A stretch of DNA of 22,418 nt. It comes from an uncultured Planctomycetaceae bacterium. GTDB lineage: Bacteria; Planctomycetota; Planctomycetia; Pirellulales; Pirellulaceae. The stretch spans positions 1 to 22,418 of the forward strand of contig CAIYOB010001055.1 of NCBI GenBank assembly GCA_903927685.1, read 5' to 3'. The notes beneath the pieces were generated by a model. It was not told where the DNA came from and made no database searches. It saw only the letters and a program-made list of their open reading frames with translations. How positions within the stretch are numbered: position 1 is the first letter of the stretch; every line of letters starts with the position of its first letter. Shown one piece after another: positions 1 through 7,802 of this stretch. Made by a program: the position numbers and the translations under genes.

Positions 1-458
1 TCAAAGACGTAATGCGTGAGTCCCGAATCCGCGTCCTCGCGTCCGAAATCCGCTGCTACGACCGTGCGGCCCAGCCCGTCGTACCAGAGAACGGTTGCGG
101 TGGCGTAGCTGTTGGCCGCCGAGAGCGCGCCGCTGGTGCTGGTGCCGTCGGGCAGCCGCTCGTACGTAGCGGTAGCGATGGCCTGGCCGGCCTGATCGTA
201 CCAGGTCAGGCCCTGCTGGATCACCGTGTCGCCGCTCACGTCGTCGGCGTCGACATAAGCCGTTTCGTCGGTGTCGTAGCTGGTGAATGAGGCCACGATG
301 CGTCCCAGGCCATCGTACGCATATTTCTGGAACAGGCCATTGGCCGTGGCGGACTTGACGACCTGCCCCCGGTCATCGTACCAGCTCCTGCTGGGCAGGT
401 AATCGCCCACATTCCCATCGTCCGGAACGAGTTCAACGTCAATAACGGTTCCTGGCAC
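1..458 (-). CDS. RHS/YD-repeat protein, partial (runs off the left edge)
   Basis: One minus-strand frame stays open to base 1 and reads as YD repeats: SWYDDRGQVVKSA, KYAYDGLGRIVASF, LTWYDQAGQAIATATYE and VLWYDGLGRTVVAADFG, spaced as in RHS-family wall or secreted proteins. These repeats form a beta-shell that in known family members encloses a variable C-terminal domain; that end lies outside the window. The frame has no stop upstream, so the start is not fixed. A GTG at 458 is the first plausible start just before the repeat-like part, but it has no convincing ribosome site and there is no signal peptide. RHS proteins are normally far longer at their N-terminus, and the DUF1501 remnant ends only about 60 bases away, so I think this is the inside of a gene that lost its front end. 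The RHS assignment is firm; the gene being functional is doubtful. Confidence 0.6.
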   Translation of the reverse strand, partial: MPGTVIDVELVPDDGNVGDYLPSRSWYDDRGQVVKSATANGLFQKYAYDGLGRIVASFTSYDTDETAYVDADDVSGDTVIQQGLTWYDQAGQAIATATYERLPDGTSTSGALSAANSYATATVLWYDGLGRTVVAADFGREDADSGLTHYVF

Positions 459-517
459 CTTTGCACCTTCATTCCCCAGGCCGCGTCTGGATCCCGACAG
501 TTCTCTTGTGAGCGCTG

Positions 518-889
518 CTACAGGAGGATTTCGTTCAGCACGTGGCCGTGGACATCCGTCAGGCGGCGGTCGATGCCGTCGTGGCCGTAGGTCAAGCGTT
601 GGTGGTTCAGTCCCAAGAGATGCAGGATGGTGGCGTGCAGGTCGTAGATGCTGGTCACCTGCTCGACCGCCTGATAGCCGAATTCGTCGGTCGCGCGGTA
701 GCTGAACGGGGATTCGACGCGGGCTCCGGCCGGTCAGGCGGTGAAACCCTCGGGGTTGTGGTCGCAACGCTCACGAAATAACTTCCCCACTTTTCATTTC
801 GCCCCTCACCCCAACCCTCCCCGGAGTACCGGGGCGAGGGAATTATTTCGTGAGCGTTGCTCGCGGCTGTTGGCGTCTTTCTGGAAGGC
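518..889 (-). pseudogene. DUF1501 family protein, C-terminal remnant, interrupted
   Basis: The frame reads [15 protein letters not shown], then [18 protein letters not shown], then [15 protein letters not shown] and a TAG at 518-520. This is the characteristic end of DUF1501 proteins, which are Tat-exported, sulfatase-like proteins usually paired with DUF1549/DUF1553 genes in planctomycetes. Three lesions are visible. A TGA at 734-736 replaces the Trp expected in the GFTVWLAG-like segment. A 97-bp palindromic element sits at 764-860. Upstream of it only AFQKDANSR survives before the neighbouring gene's stop at 914-916. Removing the element plus one copy of its 2-bp duplication restores AFQKDANSRDHNPEGFT in one frame, matching the GR-DHNP motif of the family. 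The N-terminal three quarters or more (the family is about 450 aa) are missing. Family recognition is from memory of the motif, not from a search. Confidence 0.8.
764..860. mobile_element. 97-bp palindromic MITE/REP-like element inserted in the DUF1501 gene
   Basis: The element is bounded by a perfect 18-bp inverted repeat, gcaacgctcacgaaataa at 764-781 and its reverse complement at 843-860. It is flanked by a TC dinucleotide on both sides (762-763 and 861-862), as expected for a 2-bp target duplication. The interior holds the C-rich tract ccctcaccccaaccctcccc and a second hairpin with CCCCGG and CCGGGG arms around AGTA at about 819-834. No protein is encoded, so it would need a transposase supplied elsewhere. 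The element class is inference; the repeats and the split reading frame are seen directly. Confidence 0.75.
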
Positions 890-913
890 CGGCTTGCGTG
901 ACCTTTGACGAGG

Positions 914-3900
914 CTACTGCGGTGCCGCCGACACATAGTCGGCCCGCAGGTAATCCACGTTGAATTCGCCCACCCGGGCGCCGTTGCAGGGATCCAGACG
1001 CAAACCGGTGATCGTTTGGCCCTGCCAGGCCGGCTCTTGCGACAGGTCGATGCGGTATTCGTGGAAACGCCCGTCGGGAATGACCTGGAACCGCACCGCC
1101 TTGCTCTCATCAAAACCGGGCGACGATTCCGTGGACCAATACAATTGCCCGCCGGAGCCGGCGGTCACCCGCAGCCCCAGCCGCAGCGACCGACAACGGT
1201 TGCCCTCGACCCGGACCAACTGCCGCACCAGGTATGGATCGCTGCCGCCGATCCGGCCAAACAAGGCGCCATCCTTCGGAACCAATTCGGAGATATCGTT
1301 GGCAGGCAGCCAGCCGTCCAGCGAGTCGTCGAACTCGAACGCGATCCGCTCGACGGGATACGGCAGCCGCTTGACGGCCCGGTATCGCACGCCGTCGGCG
1401 CGAACGGTGGACCGGCCGGAGCGGGCCACGCGGACCGCCAGGTAGGCATTGCCGGCGTCGTAGCGCCAACTCGATTCGTCGCCCTGCTCGATATCGATGC
1501 GTTCTTTCAGCGAGCGACCGTCCAGGAAGACCGCATCCGGCCGAGTCGCATTGGCGATCAGCAGGACCCCCTGCTCGCCTTCCGGATAGGAGACGTCCAC
1601 CGAGATCACGGTGCCCTGGTGGCCGGCGCCTTCGATCTTGCCGAACGTGCTGACGTGCAGTTGCCGGCCGGCGGGGCCGACGAGGGTCGTACTCGGCTCC
1701 TGCTCGCGCCCCAATAGCGCCCAAACGGCCAACAGGATTTCATGCGGGCCGAACAGCCACTCGCAACGTTTGCCGTCGATGGCACTGATGTTGTCCGGCC
1801 ACAGCGCGACGTCCTCGCCTTGAGGCGATTGCTGGTGCAGCGCGCTGCGGATCACGGTCTCCGCAAGCTTCCGCCAGGGGAAACGGTCGTCGTATGCGGA
1901 CAGCCGCAGCATGGCGACTGCGTAACGGAGCCCATTCCACTGAACCGGAGTCCCAAACCACGAACCGCGATACCAGGTCGCCCCGAACACGGGAATGCTG
2001 GCTCCGACCAGGTACGGCTTGTCGGGGTCGTTCCACAGGTAGATGAACGGCAGCCCGCGGCGGGCCCACAGCGCTGCGTCGTCCAACCAGCGGCGGTCGC
2101 CGGACACGCGATACGCTTCGACGTAGGCGTCCACCGCATCGGCCGCGGCCAGCAGGTCGGGCGTATGGACGGGGACCTCCCAGACCTGGGCCGCGCGGGG
2201 CACCTGGAACCGGCGCATCAAGTTCAGGGTCGCTTGCATCCGCTGGTACGCTTCCTGGTCGCCGGCGATCCGCGCATAGCGCAGGACCTCGTATGCTTTC
2301 CGCGCACACGTGCCCAGTTCCACCGCCTCATCCGGCCCCAAGGCATAGTAGTCCATACCGACGAATGGCCCGCTGTCGTGCTGCTGGTCGGCGTCAAACC
2401 GCCAAGCGCCGTCGGGGCCGCAATCCGCCAACAACTGGGCCGCCGCGCCGGGATTGGCAAAGGCCAAGTCGGCGCGATTCGGAAACCGCTGGGCGTCCAA
2501 CCGCGGCTCGCCGCCCACCAAAGCGCGGACCTCATCGGCCCGCGCACGGCATCGCCGCCGCAGGTCCTCGTCGCGGATCATGGACGCGCCCAGCATCAAG
2601 TCCGCAATGTACGAGCGCGGCCGGCCGGTGTTGGACAGCACCGCGCTCCCTTTGGACGTCCACCACTGCTTGCTCTCGGGCAGCCACAGCGACTGCAGGT
2701 AGGCCAGCATCGAGAACTCGATCTCCCGCTGGTACGACCCGTGCGGTAGCGGCGCGGGTTCGGGCAAACCGTGCAGGGCGATCCACCGCTCGATGACCGC
2801 CAGCGGGCTCTTGGCCGCCGCGTCGGTGAGTACCCTGGCCTCGAGCCGCAGCGTCTGGCCCGCCTTCAATTCGTACGGTCGCGCTGCCTCGCGCTGGTTC
2901 CGATCGACGAACTCGGGCACCGTGGGCAGGAACAAACCCGCCAGGTGCGACCGCTGGTTCTGAACCCGGTCCGGCGAGGCAAACACCGCCGCAGGACGAT
3001 CGCGGCTGCCGTCCCAACGCTGATGCACGTCCCACAGCAGGCCGACCGTCGCCGTCGGACCGCTCAATCCGATCGCCGGGATCGTGATCATGTTCGGATG
3101 CACCACGTACCGGATGCGGTCGGGATGGTCCTCGGCGATATCCAGCGAAGCGGACGAGACTTCATCGTCCACGAGCCATTCCAGGCCTGGAAACACGGCC
3201 TCGTTACGCTGCAGGGCGTAGACCAGCGGGCCATCGAAGGCCAGGAGTTGCGCCGGCTGAGCGCAGCTCAGTTCATAGCGCACTCCGAACTCCTTGGCCC
3301 AGCCCGCCAACTCGAAGGACGCCGCCAGCGTCCAGGTGCGCCCGTCGCTGTCCTGCTCGGTCCAGCGGAAGCGGAGCCGCGCGGGATCGGCTTGAGTGAC
3401 TTCCGGATCGTCCGTGGCAAAGACCACTTTCTCGACTCGCGTGCCGGCCCTGTCGCGATACACCAGGCGGCTCAATTGGGGCAGCCACGCCACGGTCTGC
3501 CAAGTGCCGCCGGAGGCGACGCACACTTCGCCCGCTCCCAGACCGAACGCCGACCGGCGGAAGGCCAGCCGCACCAGGTTGTTTTCCAGCACCGCGAAAT
3601 CCTTGTCGACCTTAGCGTTCAAGCGGCCGATTTCCGGCGGCAGACTCACGGCCGCTCCCACGGTCGCCCAACTGCCGGCCTTCAGGCTGTCGGCGATTCC
3701 CTCGGCCGACGCGCTGACGGCGATGTCGACGCGCGGCGTCTGGGCCGACGGCACGAACTCGGCCCGCAGCACAGCGGTCCGGCCCGGCGGGATGGCCGGC
3801 AGCGTCTGGCGTTGGCTTTCCGATCCAAACGTGAATTCGCAAGCCGGGTTCGCCACGATCACCTGGCCCGTGTTCTCCAGCACACACTCGACCGCGGCCG

Positions 3901-4825
3901 GTTGCCCCACGGCCACCACCGGAGCCACGGGACCAAAGCTGCGGATCGCCAATCCGGACCGCAAATCCGCGTGGGCCCGCTCTTCAAGGTCGCCGGCCCG
4001 CGCGGTGACTTCGAATCGCCCTGCGGTGCGACGGCTGCCCTGGACCGTCCACACCGCCCGCGTCGCACGGTCGGGGGCCAATCGCTCGATGGCCACCTCG
4101 GCCGGACTTGCCGCCAGCCCCTCCGGCAGTTGCAGCGTCGCCCGCAGGCCCGTGATTTCGGCGTCGCCGGCGTTTTCGATCCGGGCGCGGACACGGCACA
4201 ATTCGCCGGGCTGTGCGGTGTCTTCCTCCACGCGGACGTCGCTGACGCGCACCAGGATGCCGACGCGCTCGACGTAGGACACGTCGTCCAGCAACAGTTC
4301 ACCCGCCGTACCCACGATGCGGGCCGCAAACTGAACCCAGCGGACCTTGGGGTTCCCCGCAAAGTCGTACTTCAGCCGCGCGTGATGCCACTGTCCGTCC
4401 CCGACGTGATGCGTGGGAATCGCGAACTTGGCTCGCATCGCCCCCGTCCGTTCGACGGCATCCGCGTCCATCGCGATCGCATAGATGCATAATTCCGCGT
4501 TCTCGGCCGAGACCGCCTTGTACCAGAAATCGATGCCGCCGCTGCGCTGGTCCAGCATCGCGCCGCCTTTTCTTGTCTGGGGACCGTAAGCCCGGTTCAG
4601 TCCCGTTTCCGTGGCGGCGGTGACCGACGTGCGCACCATCCGCAACGAGTGCGTTCCCGAATGCGCGTCGCTGCTGACGTCGACTTGACTGCCCACCGGC
4701 ATCCAATCCGCCGGAAAGCCGCCCGGCCCCGTCTCCTCGAACGATCCGTTGGTGCAAGGGTTGGCCGCGGCCGCTGCGGACAGCAGGCACGCACAGGCGA
4801 AGACAGACACCGACGAGAACAACAT
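914..4825 (-). CDS. large exported multidomain carbohydrate-active-like protein
   Basis: A 1303-aa protein. The N-terminus (MLFSSVSVFACACLLSAAAAANPC) is a plausible Sec signal although poor in basic residues. Residues about 22-170 (CTNGSFEETGPGGFPADW to LLLDDVSYVERVG) look like a carbohydrate-binding jelly-roll of the CBM4/CBM9 type. About 175-370 are two Ig-like CARDB/NEW3 domains (for example PGELCRVRARIENAGDAEITGL). A beta-rich domain like the N-terminal part of alpha-toroid glycosidases follows. Residues about 690-1040 are helical with an (alpha/alpha)6 toroid look (SMLAYLQSLWLPES, YAVAMLRLSAYDDRF). The C-terminus (FEFDDSLDGWLPANDISEL to FNVDYLRADYV) resembles another jelly-roll. I cannot name a glycoside hydrolase family or catalytic acids, so the substrate is unknown. 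ATG 4825 has GGGAGA upstream at good spacing. The likely role is binding or processing extracellular or periplasmic polysaccharide. Confidence 0.8.
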   Translation of the reverse strand: MLFSSVSVFACACLLSAAAAANPCTNGSFEETGPGGFPADWMPVGSQVDVSSDAHSGTHSLRMVRTSVTAATETGLNRAYGPQTRKGGAMLDQRSGGIDFWYKAVSAENAELCIYAIAMDADAVERTGAMRAKFAIPTHHVGDGQWHHARLKYDFAGNPKVRWVQFAARIVGTAGELLLDDVSYVERVGILVRVSDVRVEEDTAQPGELCRVRARIENAGDAEITGLRATLQLPEGLAASPAEVAIERLAPDRATRAVWTVQGSRRTAGRFEVTARAGDLEERAHADLRSGLAIRSFGPVAPVVAVGQPAAVECVLENTGQVIVANPACEFTFGSESQRQTLPAIPPGRTAVLRAEFVPSAQTPRVDIAVSASAEGIADSLKAGSWATVGAAVSLPPEIGRLNAKVDKDFAVLENNLVRLAFRRSAFGLGAGEVCVASGGTWQTVAWLPQLSRLVYRDRAGTRVEKVVFATDDPEVTQADPARLRFRWTEQDSDGRTWTLAASFELAGWAKEFGVRYELSCAQPAQLLAFDGPLVYALQRNEAVFPGLEWLVDDEVSSASLDIAEDHPDRIRYVVHPNMITIPAIGLSGPTATVGLLWDVHQRWDGSRDRPAAVFASPDRVQNQRSHLAGLFLPTVPEFVDRNQREAARPYELKAGQTLRLEARVLTDAAAKSPLAVIERWIALHGLPEPAPLPHGSYQREIEFSMLAYLQSLWLPESKQWWTSKGSAVLSNTGRPRSYIADLMLGASMIRDEDLRRRCRARADEVRALVGGEPRLDAQRFPNRADLAFANPGAAAQLLADCGPDGAWRFDADQQHDSGPFVGMDYYALGPDEAVELGTCARKAYEVLRYARIAGDQEAYQRMQATLNLMRRFQVPRAAQVWEVPVHTPDLLAAADAVDAYVEAYRVSGDRRWLDDAALWARRGLPFIYLWNDPDKPYLVGASIPVFGATWYRGSWFGTPVQWNGLRYAVAMLRLSAYDDRFPWRKLAETVIRSALHQQSPQGEDVALWPDNISAIDGKRCEWLFGPHEILLAVWALLGREQEPSTTLVGPAGRQLHVSTFGKIEGAGHQGTVISVDVSYPEGEQGVLLIANATRPDAVFLDGRSLKERIDIEQGDESSWRYDAGNAYLAVRVARSGRSTVRADGVRYRAVKRLPYPVERIAFEFDDSLDGWLPANDISELVPKDGALFGRIGGSDPYLVRQLVRVEGNRCRSLRLGLRVTAGSGGQLYWSTESSPGFDESKAVRFQVIPDGRFHEYRIDLSQEPAWQGQTITGLRLDPCNGARVGEFNVDYLRADYVSAAPQ

Positions 4826-5063
4826 AGCACCGGTTCTCCCAGAGAGAAAATGGCAACCGTCACGGGGCCGCGCCCGAAGGCCCTATGGTACGCGCCCGGC
4901 GGCAAATCCCGCAAGCACGATTGGCCGCGTTCTGTCAAAGCTCAACGCCACTGCAACTCAAGAAAAACCAATCACGCGAACTGGGCAAATGAAGCAAGGA
5001 TTGCCGCTTGCGCAAGGCAGGAAGAGTGTTGCAGCGAATGCCCAGCGGGCCCACAGAGGCACT
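4826..5063. other. intergenic region upstream of the large exported protein
   Basis: This region lies between two minus-strand genes and should carry the promoter of the 914-4825 gene. A perfect TTGACA is present on the minus strand (TGTCAA at about 4935-4940), but no good -10 box follows at 16-18 bases. I therefore do not call a promoter. No RNA gene or strong terminator hairpin is evident. Confidence 0.4.
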
Positions 5064-6716
5064 CTACCGCTCGGCCGTGAGCGCGTCCCAGCGATCTTGG
5101 CGGACGTAGACGTGGAGCAGGACGTCAGGTCGCAGGCCGTACATCATCTGCTGGTTATAGGCGGCCGGCAGCGCCGCATCGACGCAGGGCTGAACGTCCG
5201 GGGTCAGGATGATGGCGTCCGGGGCGGGACCTATCGCCGCGTCGCGGACCCACTGAGCGGCATCCTGCCAATAGCCGACTCGCTCGGCAGGAATGTGACG
5301 CAGGTACCAGGGCAGCGGCCAGTAGTTTTCCGGCGTCACGACGTGGACGGTCAACGGGTTGGCAGCGGGGGGAGCCTGGGCCAGCCGCGCGAAGGTTGCA
5401 GCCAGGTTCTTGATGTCGCCGGACGTGTGGGCATAAACCCAGGGATTCCGCCGGTCGGCTGCCAGGCGAAAATTGAGCCAATAACACTGCCGGCCCAGGT
5501 GCCAGATCCCGGCGGCCAGCAACGCCGTCACGGGAAGGGCGACGGTTAAACGAAGCCAGGGATAACGCTGGGCTCGAGCCTCCCTGGAAGTCGCAACTCG
5601 ATCGGGAACTCGCAGCCAACTCGGCAACCAAGCCAGACGCAGCACCTGCCATGCGCCAACGCCCGCCAGCAAGACCAGGCCTTGGAAAAAGCTGAGCAGA
5701 CACCAGGGAGTCTTGTAGGAAACGGCCGCGTAAATGGCGGTCAGCAGGACCGTATAAAACGTCAGAAAGCGGCAGCAGAACCGCTGTGGCTCAGGCATCG
5801 CATGGCGGCGGAGGCTGACGACCATCCCCACCAACGCCAAGCCGACGATGAGGCCCTCGGACCAGAAGAACCCTTTGGCAGGCCGGAAGGCCAGGAGCAA
5901 TTCGAGATAGTAATACCACGGATGCGAATGGATGCCGGATTCGCTGCCGCGGCGGACGTACACGGCGTAAGCCAGGAATGAATCCAAGGGACCGCGCGGG
6001 TGCTGGCCGAACGATGAATAGAAGATCACGGTGACCACGCCGACGGCCGCCAGGAAGCCCACCAAGCCCCATGGCCGCCACGCAGTGCGGTCAACCAACC
6101 AGCACCCCTCGCACCACCGCGTCCAGGCCAGAGACATTGCGCCGCCCAGTCCGGCGGCTGCGGCGGCCAGGATCCAAGTCTCCTTGGTGGCGTGCATCAT
6201 CCCGACGGAGGCGCCACAGAGGATCGCCCACAGCACCCGCTGGCTGCGTGCGTAACACCACCCGGCCGCCAATGCGGCCAGTGTAAAGAAGACCAGCAGG
6301 GTCTCCTGGATGTAATAGCGCGAGTAGAAGACGAACGCTGGCGAAATCGCCGTGAACAGACCCGCAATTACCGCTGGTCCGCGTCCCAGGCCGTCCGCCA
6401 ACAGCCACAGCAACAGGATCAGCCCTACGCCAAACACCACCGGCACGATTCGATAGTCTGCCTCGACCGTCTCGGCAAAGGTCGCGCGGCCGTGGAGCCA
6501 GAGCGAGGGCAGGGTCAGCCAATACAGGCTGGGACCGTGGTGCTCGACAGGATCGTACTCGTACCGGCCGGTCTCCAGCAGGATACCGGCCTTGACCGCC
6601 TGATTCGCTTCGTCGCCATGCAGCGGCCGCTGAGCCAGCCGCGGCAGGCGGATCGCCAAAGCCGCGGCCGTCAACACCAACAGGCAGGCGACGAACAGGA
6701 CCTGCGAGGACTTCAT
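5064..6716 (-). CDS. Agl23-like membrane glycosyltransferase (TIGR03663 family)
   Basis: A 550-aa integral membrane protein with about ten hydrophobic segments and a soluble C-terminal region from about residue 400. The N-terminus has one membrane helix followed by RPLHGDEANQA; D35-E36 is the acidic pair in the first periplasmic loop typical of GT-C fold transferases (PMT/ArnT/AglB superfamily). The segments YEYDPVEHHGPSLYWL, FYSRYYIQETLLVFF, HATKETWIL and SYKTPWCLL match the TIGR03663 family, named flippase activity-associated protein Agl23. Such proteins move sugars from polyprenyl-phosphate donors onto lipids, glycans or proteins outside the membrane. Its ATG overlaps the stop of the discoidin gene (ATGA at 6713-6716), so the two are co-transcribed and probably translationally coupled. 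Family call is confident; donor and acceptor are unknown. Confidence 0.85.
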   Translation of the reverse strand: MKSSQVLFVACLLVLTAAALAIRLPRLAQRPLHGDEANQAVKAGILLETGRYEYDPVEHHGPSLYWLTLPSLWLHGRATFAETVEADYRIVPVVFGVGLILLLWLLADGLGRGPAVIAGLFTAISPAFVFYSRYYIQETLLVFFTLAALAAGWCYARSQRVLWAILCGASVGMMHATKETWILAAAAAGLGGAMSLAWTRWCEGCWLVDRTAWRPWGLVGFLAAVGVVTVIFYSSFGQHPRGPLDSFLAYAVYVRRGSESGIHSHPWYYYLELLLAFRPAKGFFWSEGLIVGLALVGMVVSLRRHAMPEPQRFCCRFLTFYTVLLTAIYAAVSYKTPWCLLSFFQGLVLLAGVGAWQVLRLAWLPSWLRVPDRVATSREARAQRYPWLRLTVALPVTALLAAGIWHLGRQCYWLNFRLAADRRNPWVYAHTSGDIKNLAATFARLAQAPPAANPLTVHVVTPENYWPLPWYLRHIPAERVGYWQDAAQWVRDAAIGPAPDAIILTPDVQPCVDAALPAAYNQQMMYGLRPDVLLHVYVRQDRWDALTAER

Positions 6717-7429
6717 GAGGCCGGCTTGCCGTACACCGCAACCTCGATGTAGTGGTTCAAGTCGTTCGCCGTGTTGCCGCGGGAGTACAGGCGGACGTAA
6801 CGGCCCTTGACCGGCTCGCCCTGCTCGTTCTTCGCGTCAATCAGCTTGCCGCGGAAGTCCTCGATGAACTCGAGGTTCTTGCCGACACCCAGGCCGGCCG
6901 AGTTGTCGAAATCATTGTTGAACACGGTCTTGACGTTGTCGATCAGGTCCGGGTCGTCGGCGACCTGGATGACCAGGTCGTGATACACGCGGCCTTCGGC
7001 ATGGTAGTGCCAGACGACAACGGCGTAGATTTCAGAAACCTGGCCCAAGTCGATTTGGACCCATTGCAGGTCCGGGCCCAGTTCGACAAAGCAGCCGTCA
7101 AAGCCGTCGTTCACGCCGTCCGTCACGAAATCGAGTTCGCCGATGATCGGCGCCGTGTCGCTGGACGTGACCTTCTTCTTCAGCGCCAGATTCACCGTAC
7201 CTTCCGGCGCCATGAACGGCGGGCGGGGCTTTTCGCTGTACTTTTCCAGGGTCGGCGTGGCCTTGATGTTCTTGGGCGTTCCTTGGAACAGCGGCCGCGG
7301 CAACTTGATCTCGACCGGCACCAGTTTGGCGCCAGAGTCCGCCGCCAGTGTCGTTCCGGCGACCGGGAGGATCAGCAAGGCCGAGATAGCCAGGACTGCC
7401 AAACCGAAGTTTATCCGACTGTTCATCAT
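6713..7429 (-). CDS. exported discoidin (F5/8 type C)-domain protein
   Basis: A 238-aa protein with a clear Sec signal (MMNSRINFGLAVLAISALL, cleavage near TLA-AD at about residue 29). A low-complexity linker with basic and proline residues is followed by a galactose-binding-like/discoidin domain from about residue 75: NLALKKKVTSSDTAP, ELDFVTDGVNDG, LQWVQIDLGQVSEIYAVVVWHY, KGRYVRLYSRG and a final beta strand YIEVAVYGKP. Such domains bind sugars or other surface ligands; no catalytic module is present. Start choice: ATG 7429 has AAAGGAG nine bases upstream, and a promoter at 7490-7518 places transcription start near 7483, which excludes the longer frame beginning at 7540. It is the first gene of a two-gene operon with the Agl23-like transferase, which suggests a role in surface glycan handling (inference). 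Confidence 0.8.
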   Translation of the reverse strand: MMNSRINFGLAVLAISALLILPVAGTTLAADSGAKLVPVEIKLPRPLFQGTPKNIKATPTLEKYSEKPRPPFMAPEGTVNLALKKKVTSSDTAPIIGELDFVTDGVNDGFDGCFVELGPDLQWVQIDLGQVSEIYAVVVWHYHAEGRVYHDLVIQVADDPDLIDNVKTVFNNDFDNSAGLGVGKNLEFIEDFRGKLIDAKNEQGEPVKGRYVRLYSRGNTANDLNHYIEVAVYGKPAS

Positions 7430-7489
7430 TCGCAGTGCTCCTTTGCACGGAAGAGTAGGAAAGGTGGGGACAGTAAGTTGTCGCCCCAT

Positions 7490-7518
7490 ACTGTAGTCTT
7501 TAAGTGCGTCTGTCTCAA
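7490..7518 (-). promoter_or_regulatory. sigma70-like promoter of the discoidin-Agl23 operon
   Basis: On the minus strand TTGAGA (7513-7518), 17 bases, TACAGT (7490-7495). This gives 5/6 and 4/6 matches to consensus. Transcription would start near 7483, with a leader of about 54 bases to ATG 7429. Confidence 0.5.
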
Positions 7519-7802
7519 GCAGGCGGCCGGGATTCCGCATACCGAACCGACGCTAAAGATCGCAGCCGAAGGACGTTAGCAGCGACACCCCAGCCGGAAC
7601 ATGGACGAATGGCACAAGGCAGTTAGGAACGCAGCGCGGCCAGGAAATCCAGGCGAAGTTTGTCGTTTGCGGTGACTCTGCTCGACTTGCCAGAAGTCCT
7701 GAATGAACCGCAAATGCGGGTTCGATAAACAACGACGGGTCCGTTGTCGAGGGACGCGGGCGAGAGCGGCGACTGCCGTAGTATGCCCGGGGGGGAGACC
7801 GA
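7519..7802. other. intergenic region between divergent genes
   Basis: Together with 7430-7518 this is a 373-base gap between the discoidin gene and the Cys-rich gene. Apart from the promoter at 7490-7518 I see no RNA gene, repeat family or convincing small gene. Open frames here are arginine- and serine-rich and lack ribosome sites. The plus-strand gene at 7803 has a G-rich Shine-Dalgarno (GGGGGGAG at about 7789-7797), but its promoter is not clear. Confidence 0.4.

Noticed and set aside
2771..4492. 573-codon plus-strand frame opposite the large exported protein
   Set aside because: It is a His/Gln/Arg-rich antisense shadow; the minus-strand frame has a signal peptide and recognisable domains.
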